Of a stretch of DNA of 64,000 nt, positions 18,752 through 27,209 are shown piece by piece. The translations under genes and the position numbers were made by a program. How positions within the stretch are numbered: the stretch's first letter is position 1; every line of letters begins with the position of its first letter. The notes under the pieces are model-generated. The model was given only the letters and a program-made list of their open reading frames with translations. It was not told where the DNA came from and did not search any database. This DNA is from Streptomyces sp. 549 (GTDB lineage: Bacteria > Actinomycetota > Actinomycetes > Streptomycetales > Streptomycetaceae). The stretch spans positions 124,001-188,000 of the forward strand of contig NZ_JASKMT010000008.1 in the NCBI RefSeq assembly GCF_030124175.1, written 5' to 3'.

Positions 18752-19618
18752 ATGAGCGATCTGGTGGCCGGCCTGAGGTACTTCGGTCGGGGACAGCGCT
18801 GGGTGGCCGGGCACGGCCGCTGGTACGGGTTCGGGCTGCTGCCCGGCCTGATCGCGCTGCTGCTGTACACGGGTGCCCTGGTGCTGCTCGGCATGCAGGC
18901 GCCGGAGATCGCGCAGTGGGCGACGCCGTTCGCGGACTCCTGGTCCGCCGGGTGGCAGTCGTCGCTGCGCACCCTCTTCGCGGCGCTGCTCTTCGTGGCG
19001 GGCCTGCTGCTGGCGGTGCTCACCTTCACCGCCGTCACGCTGCTCATCGGCGACCCGTTCTACGAGTCGCTGTCGGAGCACGTGGAGGCCAGCCAGGGCA
19101 GCGTGCCCAAGAGCACCGACCGGCCGCTGTGGCGGGAGTTGTGGATCTCGGTCTGCGACAGCGTGTACGTGCTGCTGCGGGCACTGGCGTTCGTGGTGCC
19201 GCTGTTCCTGCTCGGCTTCGTACCGGTGATCGGGCAGACCGTCGTGCCCGCGATCGGCTTTGCCGTCTCCGGCTTCTTCCTCACCGTGGAACTGACCTCG
19301 GTGGCCCTCCAGCGCCGCGACGTGCCCGTCCGCGACCGGCTGGCGCGGCTGCGGAAGCGCAAGGCACTCGCGGTGGGCTTCGGGGTGCCCCTGGTGCTGT
19401 CCTTCCTGGTGCCGCTGGCCGCGGTGTTCCTCATGCCGGGCGCGGTGGCCGGAGCCACGCTGCTGGTACGGGACCTGCTCGCCGAATCGGACGGCCGGCC
19501 CGCCGCGCCGAAGTCGCCGGGCGGCCCGTGGCAGGCCGACCCGCCACCCTCCTTCGGTCCGCCGCCGCCTTCGTTCGGTCCGCCCGCCGGACCGCCGCTC
19601 AGCCGGCCGCCGTCCTGA
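18752..19618 (+). CDS. EI24/CysZ-type integral membrane protein
   Basis: 288-aa protein with about four to five hydrophobic segments (near 30-50, 80-105, 140-200, 210-235). The EI24 block GDPFYESLSEHVE near residue 100 is preserved. CysZ relatives carry sulfate, but the Streptomyces members are uncharacterised, so transport is not certain. The C-terminus is a proline-rich tail with a repeated PPPSFGPP unit. A TAGGCT -10 box at 18740-18745 suggests a leaderless ATG. The 3' end overlaps the convergent downstream gene by 20 bp. Confidence 0.75.
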   Translation: MSDLVAGLRYFGRGQRWVAGHGRWYGFGLLPGLIALLLYTGALVLLGMQAPEIAQWATPFADSWSAGWQSSLRTLFAALLFVAGLLLAVLTFTAVTLLIGDPFYESLSEHVEASQGSVPKSTDRPLWRELWISVCDSVYVLLRALAFVVPLFLLGFVPVIGQTVVPAIGFAVSGFFLTVELTSVALQRRDVPVRDRLARLRKRKALAVGFGVPLVLSFLVPLAAVFLMPGAVAGATLLVRDLLAESDGRPAAPKSPGGPWQADPPPSFGPPPPSFGPPAGPPLSRPPS

Positions 19619-20489
19619 GGGCCTCGGTCAGCCGCTCGGTCAGCGTGCCGTCCGCGGGCAGCAGCGGCCCGCGCACCGGGCCGCCGGGCAGGCCGGCGGC
19701 GGCGAAAAGGGCCTTGACGGCGACGGCGCCGGAGGTCGCGCTGAGTACGGCGTCGACCAGCGGCAGCAGTACCAGGTGGCGGCGGGCCGCCTCCGCGTGG
19801 TCGCCCCGGTCGAAGGCGTCCAGTACAGCCCACACCAGCGGGCCTGCGACATTGGCCACCGTGCTGACCCAGCCGTGGGCGCCGAGGGCGCGCAGCGCCA
19901 GGTTGCGCTCGTCGCTGCCGGAGTAGCAGGCCAGGCCGGACGAGGCGAGGACCAGGCCCGGCGCCAGCAGATCGTGGCCGCCGTCCACGACGCCGCGCAC
20001 CCGGGGGTGCTGGGCCAGGCCCAGCAGCGTCCGCACGGGCAGCGCCGCCGCGCCGGGAGGGGCGGGGGTGTGGTGCAGCAGCACGGGCAGGCTCGTCGCG
20101 TCGGCCACGGTGCCCAGGTGATGGGCGGCCTGCTCGGGAGTGGTCCGCGGCTCACCGGGAGGAGACAGGAGCAGGCCGACTGCGCCCGCCTCCTCGCAGG
20201 CGCGGGCGAGTTCGCCCGCCTGACGGGTGCCGCCGGTGCCGCCGACCGCGGCGGTCAGCGCGGCCCGGTCGCCGACCTCCGCCGCCACCGCCCGCAGCAG
20301 CGCCGACTTCTCCGCGTCGGAGGTGGTGGCCCCCTCGCCCACCGCCGTGTTCAGCACCAGCGCGTCGCAGCCGCCGCGGTCGACGAGGTGTGCCGCCAGG
20401 CGGCGCGCACCGACCGGGTCGAGCGCTCCGTCCGAGCGGAAGGGGGTGATCATGGCGGCGGCACGGCGGCCGAAGGGTTCCGGGCTCAT
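19599..20489 (-). CDS. DapA-like protein lacking catalytic lysine
   Basis: 296-aa protein of the dihydrodipicolinate synthase/N-acetylneuraminate lyase family (AAAMITPFRSDGALD at 10-24; GSDERNLALRALGAHGWVSTVANVA near 200). The Schiff-base lysine expected in the IGIKEA-type strand is replaced (RVRGVVDGGHD), and the partner tyrosine of the YN motif is His (PVLLHHTP). It should not catalyse the normal DapA reaction. ATG at 20489 is followed immediately by homology. It may be a binding or regulatory protein or use other chemistry. Confidence 0.82.
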   Translation of the reverse strand: MSPEPFGRRAAAMITPFRSDGALDPVGARRLAAHLVDRGGCDALVLNTAVGEGATTSDAEKSALLRAVAAEVGDRAALTAAVGGTGGTRQAGELARACEEAGAVGLLLSPPGEPRTTPEQAAHHLGTVADATSLPVLLHHTPAPPGAAALPVRTLLGLAQHPRVRGVVDGGHDLLAPGLVLASSGLACYSGSDERNLALRALGAHGWVSTVANVAGPLVWAVLDAFDRGDHAEAARRHLVLLPLVDAVLSATSGAVAVKALFAAAGLPGGPVRGPLLPADGTLTERLTEALRTAAG

Positions 20490-20580
20490 GCCAGGAGTCT
20501 GGACCCGGAGCTTCCGGCGCGTGCACCTGGGGGCGGGTATCCGGTGCGGAGGCCTCCGCACCGAAACGTGGGTGGGAGCC

Positions 20581-20619
20581 CGCCTCGCAGGCGGGCACAC
20601 GCTGCCCGCCTGCGAGGCG
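20581..20619 (-). terminator. Strong hairpin upstream of DapA-like gene
   Basis: Perfect 16-bp stem (20581-20596 with 20604-20619), 7-nt loop, about 150 nt after the nuclease stop on the minus strand. Best read as a terminator insulating the DapA-like gene. Confidence 0.6.
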
Positions 20620-20700
20620 TCGCCGCGGGGAGGCGGCGCGTCAGGGCCGGGCGGCCAGCGCCTCGACCCTCCTGAGAGCTGCCGCCTACTGCCGGCAGCC

Positions 20701-20728
20701 GCGGATGCCGGAAGGGCCCGGCATCCGC
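20701..20728 (-). terminator. Nuclease gene terminator hairpin
   Basis: Perfect 11-bp stem (20701-20711 with 20718-20728), 6-nt loop, 41 nt after the nuclease stop. A second imperfect stem lies between it and the stop codon. Confidence 0.6.
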
Positions 20729-20768
20729 GTCCCATCGGGGCGGTCCGGTAGGGCCGCCCCCGACGGGA

Positions 20769-22598
20769 TCAGGGGACGAAGCGCAGCACCTGCGGGTCGT
20801 GGTCGCTCGCCTGGTCGGCGAACTCCGCGTTGTTGTGCACGATGTCGTAGTCGAAGCGGCGGATGCCGGGGGAGACCAGCGTCTGGTCCAGGACCTGGGA
20901 GTTGCCCTGGAAGACGTAGGTGTAGCGCTCCTTCGCCGGCAGCGACTCGACCGCGCTGCGCAGCACGCCGCCGGCGGTCAGCGCCTTGGTGGTGCCGGAG
21001 AACTCGAAGTCGTTGATGTCGCCCAGCACCACGTAGCGGGCGTTGCGCTCCACCGCGCGCAGGTCCTTCACGAACGTGTTCACGGCACGTGCCTGGGCCA
21101 GCCGCTGCACCTCGGAGGAGCGGACCGGCGGCTGGATGCGGCCGTGCAGGGGCTGGTCGCCGCCCTTGGAGTTGAAGTGGTTGGCGATGACCACCACCGG
21201 CCGGCCGCGGAAGCGGAACTCCCCGGCGAGCGGCTTGCGGCTGTTCTGCCAGGCGGCGTCGGCCGGCGCGACGCGGCCGGGGGAGTGGGTGAGCGCCGCC
21301 CGGCCCTTCTGCTTGAACACGCCGGCCGCGGTGGTGGCGTCGCCGCCGGGCCGGTCGGTGAACGACACCCGGGCGGGGTTGAACAGGAAGACGTTGCGGA
21401 TGTTGCCGCCGGGCTGGCCGCCGTCCGCCTTGTCCTGCGGGTCGATGCCGCGCCAGTCGTAGCGCGGGCCGCCCGCGGCGACGATCGCGTCGGCCAGCGT
21501 CTGCAGGGTGCGCTCGGCGCCGACGGTGCCGTCGTCGACCGGGCCGGAGTCGTCCTGGATCTCCTCCAGGGCGAGGATGTCGGGGGTGGCGAGGTCGCGC
21601 ACGACGCCCTCGGCGAGCCGCCGGAACTTCTCCGCGCTGTCGGCGGGCGACAGGTTCTCCACGTTGTAGGTGGCCACGGCCAGCTCCGCGGCCCGCTGCT
21701 TGCGGGTGGTCTCCCGCTTCAGGCCGCGGGACTTCACGGTGCCCAGCTCGCGGGCGGCCAGCAGGTAGCCGCCGAACTGGTCGTAGTCCAGCGGGCCGGC
21801 GGTGGTGCCGGTGAGCCGGTCGCCGACGTCCGCCACCGGGAACGGCTGCTGGGCCGCCGGGGTCAGCGAGGTCACCTTCAGGCGGCCGGAGTTCTGCGAG
21901 GTGTAGGAGCCGTACCGGGTCCCGCCGCGAACGGTCGGGTTGTCCTGCGGTCGGACGGTGACCCACAGGTCGTGGTAGGGGGAGGTGGCGCCCACCACGC
22001 GGGCGTCGCGGATCTCCACGTGCATGCCCTCCAGCGACTCCAGCCGGTCGAGCGCGTAGCGGGCCGGGCGCAGGGGCAGCGCGTCGATGCTGCTGTCCTC
22101 GGCGCCGGCGGGTGCGTAACGGGCGGGCAGGGTGCGGGAGTCCAGCACCACGGGGGCCGGCAGGGGGTTGCCGGAGGAGACCACCGTCACCTGCGGCGCG
22201 GATATCTGGGTCCCGGACTGGTTGCCCGAGTTGACCCCGCCCGGGGTGAACTCCCCGACCCGGCCGCTGACCAGGACCGAGTCCCCTGGGGCGACGGTGA
22301 GGGCGGCCGAACCGGTGAAGACGAAGATGCCCTCGCTGGTGGCCGGATCCCGGTCCGGACGCGGGTCCTGCATCCAGAAGCCGCGCGAGCCGTAGGTGCG
22401 GACGCCGATCACGATGCCCGGCACGTCGGTGACGGTGGTGCCGCTGAGCGGCGAGACGCGGGTGCTGCCCTGGATGTCGTGGATCCGCGTGGTGCCGGAG
22501 TCGGCAGCGGGCGCGGCCACGGCCTGGGCGGACAGCAGCGAGGAGGCCAGCGCGGTGACGGTCAGCGCACCGAGCGCGGCATGGCGACGAGTGGTCAA
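20769..22598 (-). CDS. Secreted endonuclease/exonuclease/phosphatase family protein
   Basis: 609-aa secreted nuclease-like protein related to ExeM/NucH. A Sec signal (ALGALTVTALASSLLSAQAVAAPA) covers residues 1-30, followed by an OB-fold-like region (PGIVIGV...GFWMQDP). The catalytic EEP domain fills the C-terminal half with ATYNVENLSP, NHFNSKGG, GDINDF and a final SDHDP. TTG start at 22598 chosen because GGAGGGA lies just upstream and the signal begins there. A PHO-box-like element on the same strand (22698-22719) suggests induction in phosphate starvation, fitting a role in getting phosphate from extracellular DNA. Confidence 0.9.
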   Translation of the reverse strand: MTTRRHAALGALTVTALASSLLSAQAVAAPAADSGTTRIHDIQGSTRVSPLSGTTVTDVPGIVIGVRTYGSRGFWMQDPRPDRDPATSEGIFVFTGSAALTVAPGDSVLVSGRVGEFTPGGVNSGNQSGTQISAPQVTVVSSGNPLPAPVVLDSRTLPARYAPAGAEDSSIDALPLRPARYALDRLESLEGMHVEIRDARVVGATSPYHDLWVTVRPQDNPTVRGGTRYGSYTSQNSGRLKVTSLTPAAQQPFPVADVGDRLTGTTAGPLDYDQFGGYLLAARELGTVKSRGLKRETTRKQRAAELAVATYNVENLSPADSAEKFRRLAEGVVRDLATPDILALEEIQDDSGPVDDGTVGAERTLQTLADAIVAAGGPRYDWRGIDPQDKADGGQPGGNIRNVFLFNPARVSFTDRPGGDATTAAGVFKQKGRAALTHSPGRVAPADAAWQNSRKPLAGEFRFRGRPVVVIANHFNSKGGDQPLHGRIQPPVRSSEVQRLAQARAVNTFVKDLRAVERNARYVVLGDINDFEFSGTTKALTAGGVLRSAVESLPAKERYTYVFQGNSQVLDQTLVSPGIRRFDYDIVHNNAEFADQASDHDPQVLRFVP

Positions 22599-22697
22599 GG
22601 GGTCCCTCCGGGGACGGCGGTATGGGGCACCGGGACAAGCCGGAACAGGGGAGTGTGGGACTTCTACGCGCGTAAAACTCGCGGACCCGGGGTCAGT

Positions 22698-22719
22698 TGT
22701 CAAGGGACGCCGGGTGGAC
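22698..22719 (-). promoter_or_regulatory. Candidate PHO box upstream of secreted nuclease
   Basis: On the minus strand two 11-bp units follow each other, GTCCACCCGGC (22719-22709) and GTCCCTTGACA (22708-22698). The first fits the PhoP direct-repeat consensus (GTTCACC-type) well, the second poorly. TTGACA at the end of the second could be the -35, the usual geometry for PhoP activation. Confidence 0.5.
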
Positions 22720-22815
22720 GCGGGGAGGCAGCCGGGCGAACCCGGCGGGGCACTGCAAATCCGTCTAGGCTGGGGCACTGCCACCTTCACAGCCCATCGA
22801 GGAGCCCTGCCAGCC

Positions 22816-24333
22816 ATGTCCGGTGACGACCGTCTCCCCATGCCGCCCGTGCTGCTGCCCGCCGCCGCCGAACTGGCGCGCGCCGCACTCTCGTCGCCCC
22901 TGCTGACCAGGTCCGCGCAGCTCGCGCGCTGGGCCGGCGAGGGCATCCGGGTCGGTGCCGGCGGTGAACTCCTCGGCGAGCAGCTGAAGTCGGCCGCCGC
23001 GGAACTGGGCCTGGGCGCCGACGCGGACGGCCCCGCACTGGCCGCGGAGGCCTGGAGCCTCGCGGTCGACACCGGGCTGGTGGAGATCGAGGAGGACGCC
23101 GACGCCGAGCCGTCGCTGGAGAGCGACGAACCGGTCGGCACGGCCACGCCCGGTGAGGAACTGGGACTGCTCACCGCAGGCAGCCCGGGTGACGTGCTGG
23201 AGATCTGGCTGGGCGCGCTGGAGACGGTCCTCGCCGACGCCGCCACCCCGAACCTGGAGGACCTGCTGTCCGGCTTGGAGGGCGCGGTGGCCGAGGACGG
23301 CAGCGTCGACCCGGACGCCTTCGACCCGGAGGACCTGGAGTGGGACCCGGAGGAGGAGGCCGCCTTCCTCGACGGTGCGCTCGGCAACCTGTACCTGCTG
23401 ACGGCCACCGATCCGGCCGTGCTCGCCGGGGAGCCCGTGCCGCTGCCGGTGCTCGCCGCGTCGATGGTGGTGCCCGACGGGGCGGAGGGCGTCGAACCCA
23501 CCGACGACGTGCTGGAGGAGGTCTCGGCGGTGATGATGCGCCTGGACGAGCAGTTCCGGCTGCTCGCCCCGCTCGGCGCGCTGGAGTACCGGCCGGTGGA
23601 CGAGGAGCTGATCCGTGGCGCCGACGAGGAGGACCCCGACGCCGCCGACGCGGCCGGCGAGGAGGACCCCGAGCGTTACGGGCTGGTGCGGCTGACGGCG
23701 CTCGGCGTCTACGGCGTGCGCGCCCGGATGCTGGACGCCGGCCTCACCGCGCCGGCCGTGGGAGACCTGGCGGACGCCGACGCGGCGGAACTGCTCGGTG
23801 TGCTGCCCGCCTACCCGGAGCCGGCCGCCCAGGCGGAGCTTGAGCAGTGGCTGGACGGGCGGGACCGGCTGCAGGCCGCCCGCGACCTGCTGGACGCCGC
23901 CCGCGGCGAGGACCCGCTCGCGCCGCGCCGCCGCCTGCTGTGCCAGCAGGCGCTGTCCCTGGTCGACACGGCGGCCGAGCCGGCGCTGCGCGAGGTGCTC
24001 GACGACGGGCAGCTGGGCGGTCTGGCCCGGGTGTGGCTCGCCGAGCACGGCATCACCGACGTGCCGCCGCCGGGGGAGGAGCTGGTCTTCTGGCTGACGG
24101 TGGACACCCTCGCCGCGCAGCTCGGCGGCCCGCAGGAGGAAGCCGGGGCGGAGGAGCTGCGCGAGCTGGTGCAGGGCCTGGCCGACCAGCACAGCGGCTT
24201 CTTCGACAAGGTGTGGCGGGTCCCGCACCCGGCGACGGCCGAGGTGCTGGACGCCGTCGCACGGCTGCACCCGGACCGTGCGGCGGCCAAGGAGGCCCGC
24301 AAGGCGGCCTACCGGGCCCGCTCTCGCGCCTGA
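22816..24333 (+). CDS. Conserved Streptomyces protein of unknown function (paralogue at 52766)
   Basis: 505-aa, very acidic cytoplasmic protein without membrane segments or known motifs. The C-terminal third is predicted helical, Leu/Ala-rich, and aligns with the protein at 52766-54136 (shared blocks like ARGEDxL, LxLV, WLAEHG, W-LTVDT/W-WIDT, HP-T-EVL-A-A-LHPD). An acidic insert lies at 140-180 and another at 280-300. ATG at 22816 is 12 nt after a GGAG; a TAGGCT -10 box lies at 22766-22771. Function unknown. Confidence 0.75.
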   Translation: MSGDDRLPMPPVLLPAAAELARAALSSPLLTRSAQLARWAGEGIRVGAGGELLGEQLKSAAAELGLGADADGPALAAEAWSLAVDTGLVEIEEDADAEPSLESDEPVGTATPGEELGLLTAGSPGDVLEIWLGALETVLADAATPNLEDLLSGLEGAVAEDGSVDPDAFDPEDLEWDPEEEAAFLDGALGNLYLLTATDPAVLAGEPVPLPVLAASMVVPDGAEGVEPTDDVLEEVSAVMMRLDEQFRLLAPLGALEYRPVDEELIRGADEEDPDAADAAGEEDPERYGLVRLTALGVYGVRARMLDAGLTAPAVGDLADADAAELLGVLPAYPEPAAQAELEQWLDGRDRLQAARDLLDAARGEDPLAPRRRLLCQQALSLVDTAAEPALREVLDDGQLGGLARVWLAEHGITDVPPPGEELVFWLTVDTLAAQLGGPQEEAGAEELRELVQGLADQHSGFFDKVWRVPHPATAEVLDAVARLHPDRAAAKEARKAAYRARSRA

Positions 24334-24386
24334 GCGGGGCCCTGCGGTTTCCCGGCTGCCCGGCGTGCCACCGGCCGTCGGCCGGA

Positions 24387-24408
24387 GTTCAACCCGTGTT
24401 CGCCCGTG
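24387..24408 (+). promoter_or_regulatory. PHO box upstream of phoX-like gene
   Basis: Two adjacent 11-bp direct repeat units, GTTCAACCCGT (24387-24397) and GTTCGCCCGTG (24398-24408), fit the Streptomyces PhoP consensus. It lies 49 nt before the start codon, so PhoP activation in low phosphate is likely. Confidence 0.75.
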
Positions 24409-24456
24409 GGGCCGACGCTGAGCGGAACGCCATCGTCGCACTCAGAGGGAGAAGCG

Positions 24457-25872
24457 ATGCCGCTCAGCCGCAGGGAGTTCGCCCGGACGTCCGCCGCCGT
24501 CGCCGGAGCGGGCATCGCGCTCACCGGGAGCGTGGGCACGCTGACCGCCGCGCCGGGGGCGGTTGCGGGCGCCCGCCCGCAACTGGGGTACGGGCCGCTG
24601 GTCCCCGACCCGGACGGTGTGCTGTCGCTGCCGGCCGGCTTCAGCTACCGGGTACTGGCTGAGACCGGCCGCACCCGGCTGGAGACGGGCGAGCCGACTC
24701 CGTTCAAGCCCGACGGCACCGGCTGCTTCGCCGGCACCCGCGGGGCCGACGTGCTGGTCGTCAACCACGAGCTGAAGGGCCCGCACGGCGACTGGGAGCA
24801 CCCGGTGCCGCGCCTCGACGGCTTCGTCTACGACCCGGCCGCGGCCGGCGGCTGCACAGTGGTGGAGGTGGACCGGCGCGGCGGTGAGGTCAGGCAGCGG
24901 GTCGGCATCGCCGGCACGTCCACCAACTGCGCCGGTGGCACCACTCCGTGGGGCACCTGGCTGACGTGCGAGGAGAACTCCGACCGGGCGGGCGAGAACG
25001 GCATGACCCGCGACCACGGCTACGTGTTCGAGGTGGACCCGCTCGACGTCCGCGCCAACCGCGACCCGCGCCCGATCAAGGCGCTGGGCCGGTTCGACCA
25101 CGAGGCGGCGGTGGTGGACGTCCGCCGCGGCCACATCTACCTCACCGAGGACGACAAGCAGCCCAACGGCCTGTTCTACCGGTGGGTCCCGCCACGCGGG
25201 TTCCGCCACGGGCGGGGCAGGCTGCGGACCCTCGCGGACGACGCGGGCACGCTGCAGACGATGAGGTGCTTCGACTCCGGCGGCAGGTTCGTGGAGGACC
25301 TCTCGCACGCCGCCCGCGCCGGCGTGGTCTACGGCGTCGACTGGGTCGACGTGGCGGACCGGGACGCCCGGGAGGTGCCGGTGCGCCGCCAGTTCGCGGA
25401 CCGTGCCGTCACCCGGGGCCGCAAGCTGGAGGGCATGTGGTGGGGCGACGGCGGCGCCTACTTCGTGTCCTCCTACGCCCGTGACGAGGCACCGGGCGGT
25501 GTGCCGCACGACGGCCAGGTCTGGTTCTACGACCCGGGGCGGCGCACCATCACGCTGAAGGTGCTGCTCCAGGTGAACCCGGACCCGGCGAACGGCGGCC
25601 TGGACGGCCCGGACAACATCACCGTCTCCCCGCACGGCGGCCTCATCATCGCCGAGGACGGCGAAGGCCTCCAGCACCTGTTCGGCGCGACCGACGACGG
25701 CCGGACGTACCCCCTGGCCCGCAACGAGGTGAACCTGGGCACCGAGGAGGAACCGGAGTACCAGGAGTTCACCGGGGTGTGCTTCTCACCGGACGGGCGC
25801 ACGCTGTACGCCAACATCCAGGAGCCCGGCATCATGTGCGCCATCACCGGGCCCTGGCAGCGCCGCGGTTGA
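24457..25872 (+). CDS. phoX: PhoX family (DUF839) secreted alkaline phosphatase
   Basis: 471-aa member of the PhoX/DUF839 family. The N-terminus carries a twin-arginine signal (SRREFARTSAAVAGAGIAL, Arg5-Arg6), so the folded metalloenzyme is exported by Tat. Family blocks are VVNHELKGPHGDWEHP near 105, NCAGGTTPWGTWLTCEEN near 160 and DNITVSPHGGLIIAEDGEG near 385; the GTPWGT-CEE motif is a metal-binding region. GAGGGAGAAG precedes the ATG. The PHO box at 24387-24408 and a nuclease next door point to phosphate scavenging. Confidence 0.88.
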   Translation: MPLSRREFARTSAAVAGAGIALTGSVGTLTAAPGAVAGARPQLGYGPLVPDPDGVLSLPAGFSYRVLAETGRTRLETGEPTPFKPDGTGCFAGTRGADVLVVNHELKGPHGDWEHPVPRLDGFVYDPAAAGGCTVVEVDRRGGEVRQRVGIAGTSTNCAGGTTPWGTWLTCEENSDRAGENGMTRDHGYVFEVDPLDVRANRDPRPIKALGRFDHEAAVVDVRRGHIYLTEDDKQPNGLFYRWVPPRGFRHGRGRLRTLADDAGTLQTMRCFDSGGRFVEDLSHAARAGVVYGVDWVDVADRDAREVPVRRQFADRAVTRGRKLEGMWWGDGGAYFVSSYARDEAPGGVPHDGQVWFYDPGRRTITLKVLLQVNPDPANGGLDGPDNITVSPHGGLIIAEDGEGLQHLFGATDDGRTYPLARNEVNLGTEEEPEYQEFTGVCFSPDGRTLYANIQEPGIMCAITGPWQRRG

Positions 25873-25887
25873 CGCCCCCGCACCGCC

Positions 25888-25938
25888 CCGCACGCGCCGC
25901 CGCACCCGGAAAGCGCACGGGTGCGGCGGCGCGTGCGG
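25888..25938. terminator. Bidirectional terminator between phoX and terD
   Basis: Perfect 21-bp stem (25888-25908 with 25918-25938), 9-nt loop, between convergent genes. One of the strongest hairpins in the window. Confidence 0.9.
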
Positions 25939-25944
25939 TCGGGC

Positions 25945-27117
25945 TCAGAGCGCCTGGCCGCCCGGCTTGACCATGCCGCGCACGGTCCGGGCGTCGAGGA
26001 ACTCGCCGAGCGCGGTCATCTGCCACTCGCCGGTGAACTGCCGCACGAACTTGCACATCAGCACCGCGGTGCGCGGCTCCGCGCCGGTGAGGCTGTAGCG
26101 CACCAGCTCCTGGCCGCGTTCGTCGAGCAGCCGGCAGTAGGCCTTGGCGACCTCGGAGAACTTCTGTCCGCTGAAGGAGTTGACGGTGAAGACGAGCCCG
26201 GTGACCTCCGGGGGCAGCCCGTCGAGGTGCACGGTGATGGACTCGTCGTCGCCGGCGCCCTCACCGGTCAGGTTGTCGCCGGAGTGCTGGACCGCGCCGT
26301 TGAGGATGGCCAGCTTGCCGAAGTAGCAGGCGTCGATCTTCTTGCGGTTCGCGTCGTAGGCGATCACCGAGGCGTCCAGGTCGATGCTCTTCCCCTGGAA
26401 CGCCGGCTCCCAGCCGAGGCCCATCACCAGCGCCGAGCGCAGCGGCTGGTTGTTCTTCACCAGGGAGACGGTCTGGTTCTTCCGCAGGTCGACGCGGCCC
26501 TTGTCCAGGTTGATCGGGCCCCCTGCCGCCGGGGCCGGGGCCGGGGCGGGTGCCGGTGCGGCGGCCGGCGGCGTCGGCGCCGCAACCGGTGCGGCGGGGG
26601 TCGGGGCGGGGGCCGGCGCGGGTTCCTCGACGGTGACACCGAAGTCGGTGGCGATGCCCGACAGGCCGTTCGAGTAGCCCTGCCCGACCGCGCGCACCTT
26701 CCAGGCGCCGCCGCGCCGGTACACCTCGACGACGACCACGGCCGTCTCCGCACCGAGCCGCGGCGGCGTGAAACTGGCGACGACCGCGCCGGTCGCGGCG
26801 TCGCGCACCGTGCCGGTGGGCTCGGTGCCCGCGAACGTCGCCCCCGCCGTGTCCAGGCTGGCGGTGACGACGATCTTGTCGATGTCGGCGGGCACGGCGG
26901 CGGTGTCCACCGTGATGGTGTCGGCGCTGCCGCCGCCGCTGTGCGTCACACCGGGTGCCGCGGGCTGGTTGTAGAAGACGAAGTCTGCGTCCGAACGGAC
27001 CTTGCCGTCGGCGCCGACGAGCAGACCCGACACGTCCAGCCGCACCGGAGCGGAGACGTCCACCGCCACACGGGCGACGGGCAGGGCGAGGTTCGAGCCG
27101 GGAGTCATAGCGGTCAT
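25945..27117 (-). CDS. Double-domain TerD family protein
   Basis: 390-aa protein with two TerD (tellurium-resistance/stress) domains, at about 1-165 and 205-390, joined by a Pro/Ala-rich linker (about 165-200). The second domain shows the family block GLGWEPAFQGKSIDLDASVIAYD and the Ca-binding GDNLTGEGAGDDESI. No other ter genes are nearby. ATG 27117 has no Shine-Dalgarno, and ATG 27108 is an alternative; a short-led or leaderless transcript is likely. The role in Streptomyces is unknown, probably stress-related. Confidence 0.88.
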   Translation of the reverse strand: MTAMTPGSNLALPVARVAVDVSAPVRLDVSGLLVGADGKVRSDADFVFYNQPAAPGVTHSGGGSADTITVDTAAVPADIDKIVVTASLDTAGATFAGTEPTGTVRDAATGAVVASFTPPRLGAETAVVVVEVYRRGGAWKVRAVGQGYSNGLSGIATDFGVTVEEPAPAPAPTPAAPVAAPTPPAAAPAPAPAPAPAAGGPINLDKGRVDLRKNQTVSLVKNNQPLRSALVMGLGWEPAFQGKSIDLDASVIAYDANRKKIDACYFGKLAILNGAVQHSGDNLTGEGAGDDESITVHLDGLPPEVTGLVFTVNSFSGQKFSEVAKAYCRLLDERGQELVRYSLTGAEPRTAVLMCKFVRQFTGEWQMTALGEFLDARTVRGMVKPGGQAL

Positions 27118-27209
27118 GCCCAGCGTAACGACCGGTGACGGCAGGCGGTTCCACCCGATCCGGTCGCCGCAGGCCGCCCCGCCGCGCGCGGCGCCGGCGG
27201 GGCCGCGGG

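Noticed and set aside
20769..23501. Nuclease as a 910-aa protein
   Set aside because: The extra N-terminal 300 codons are Ser-rich shadow sequence overlapping the divergent gene at 22816; a good signal peptide and Shine-Dalgarno start at 22598.
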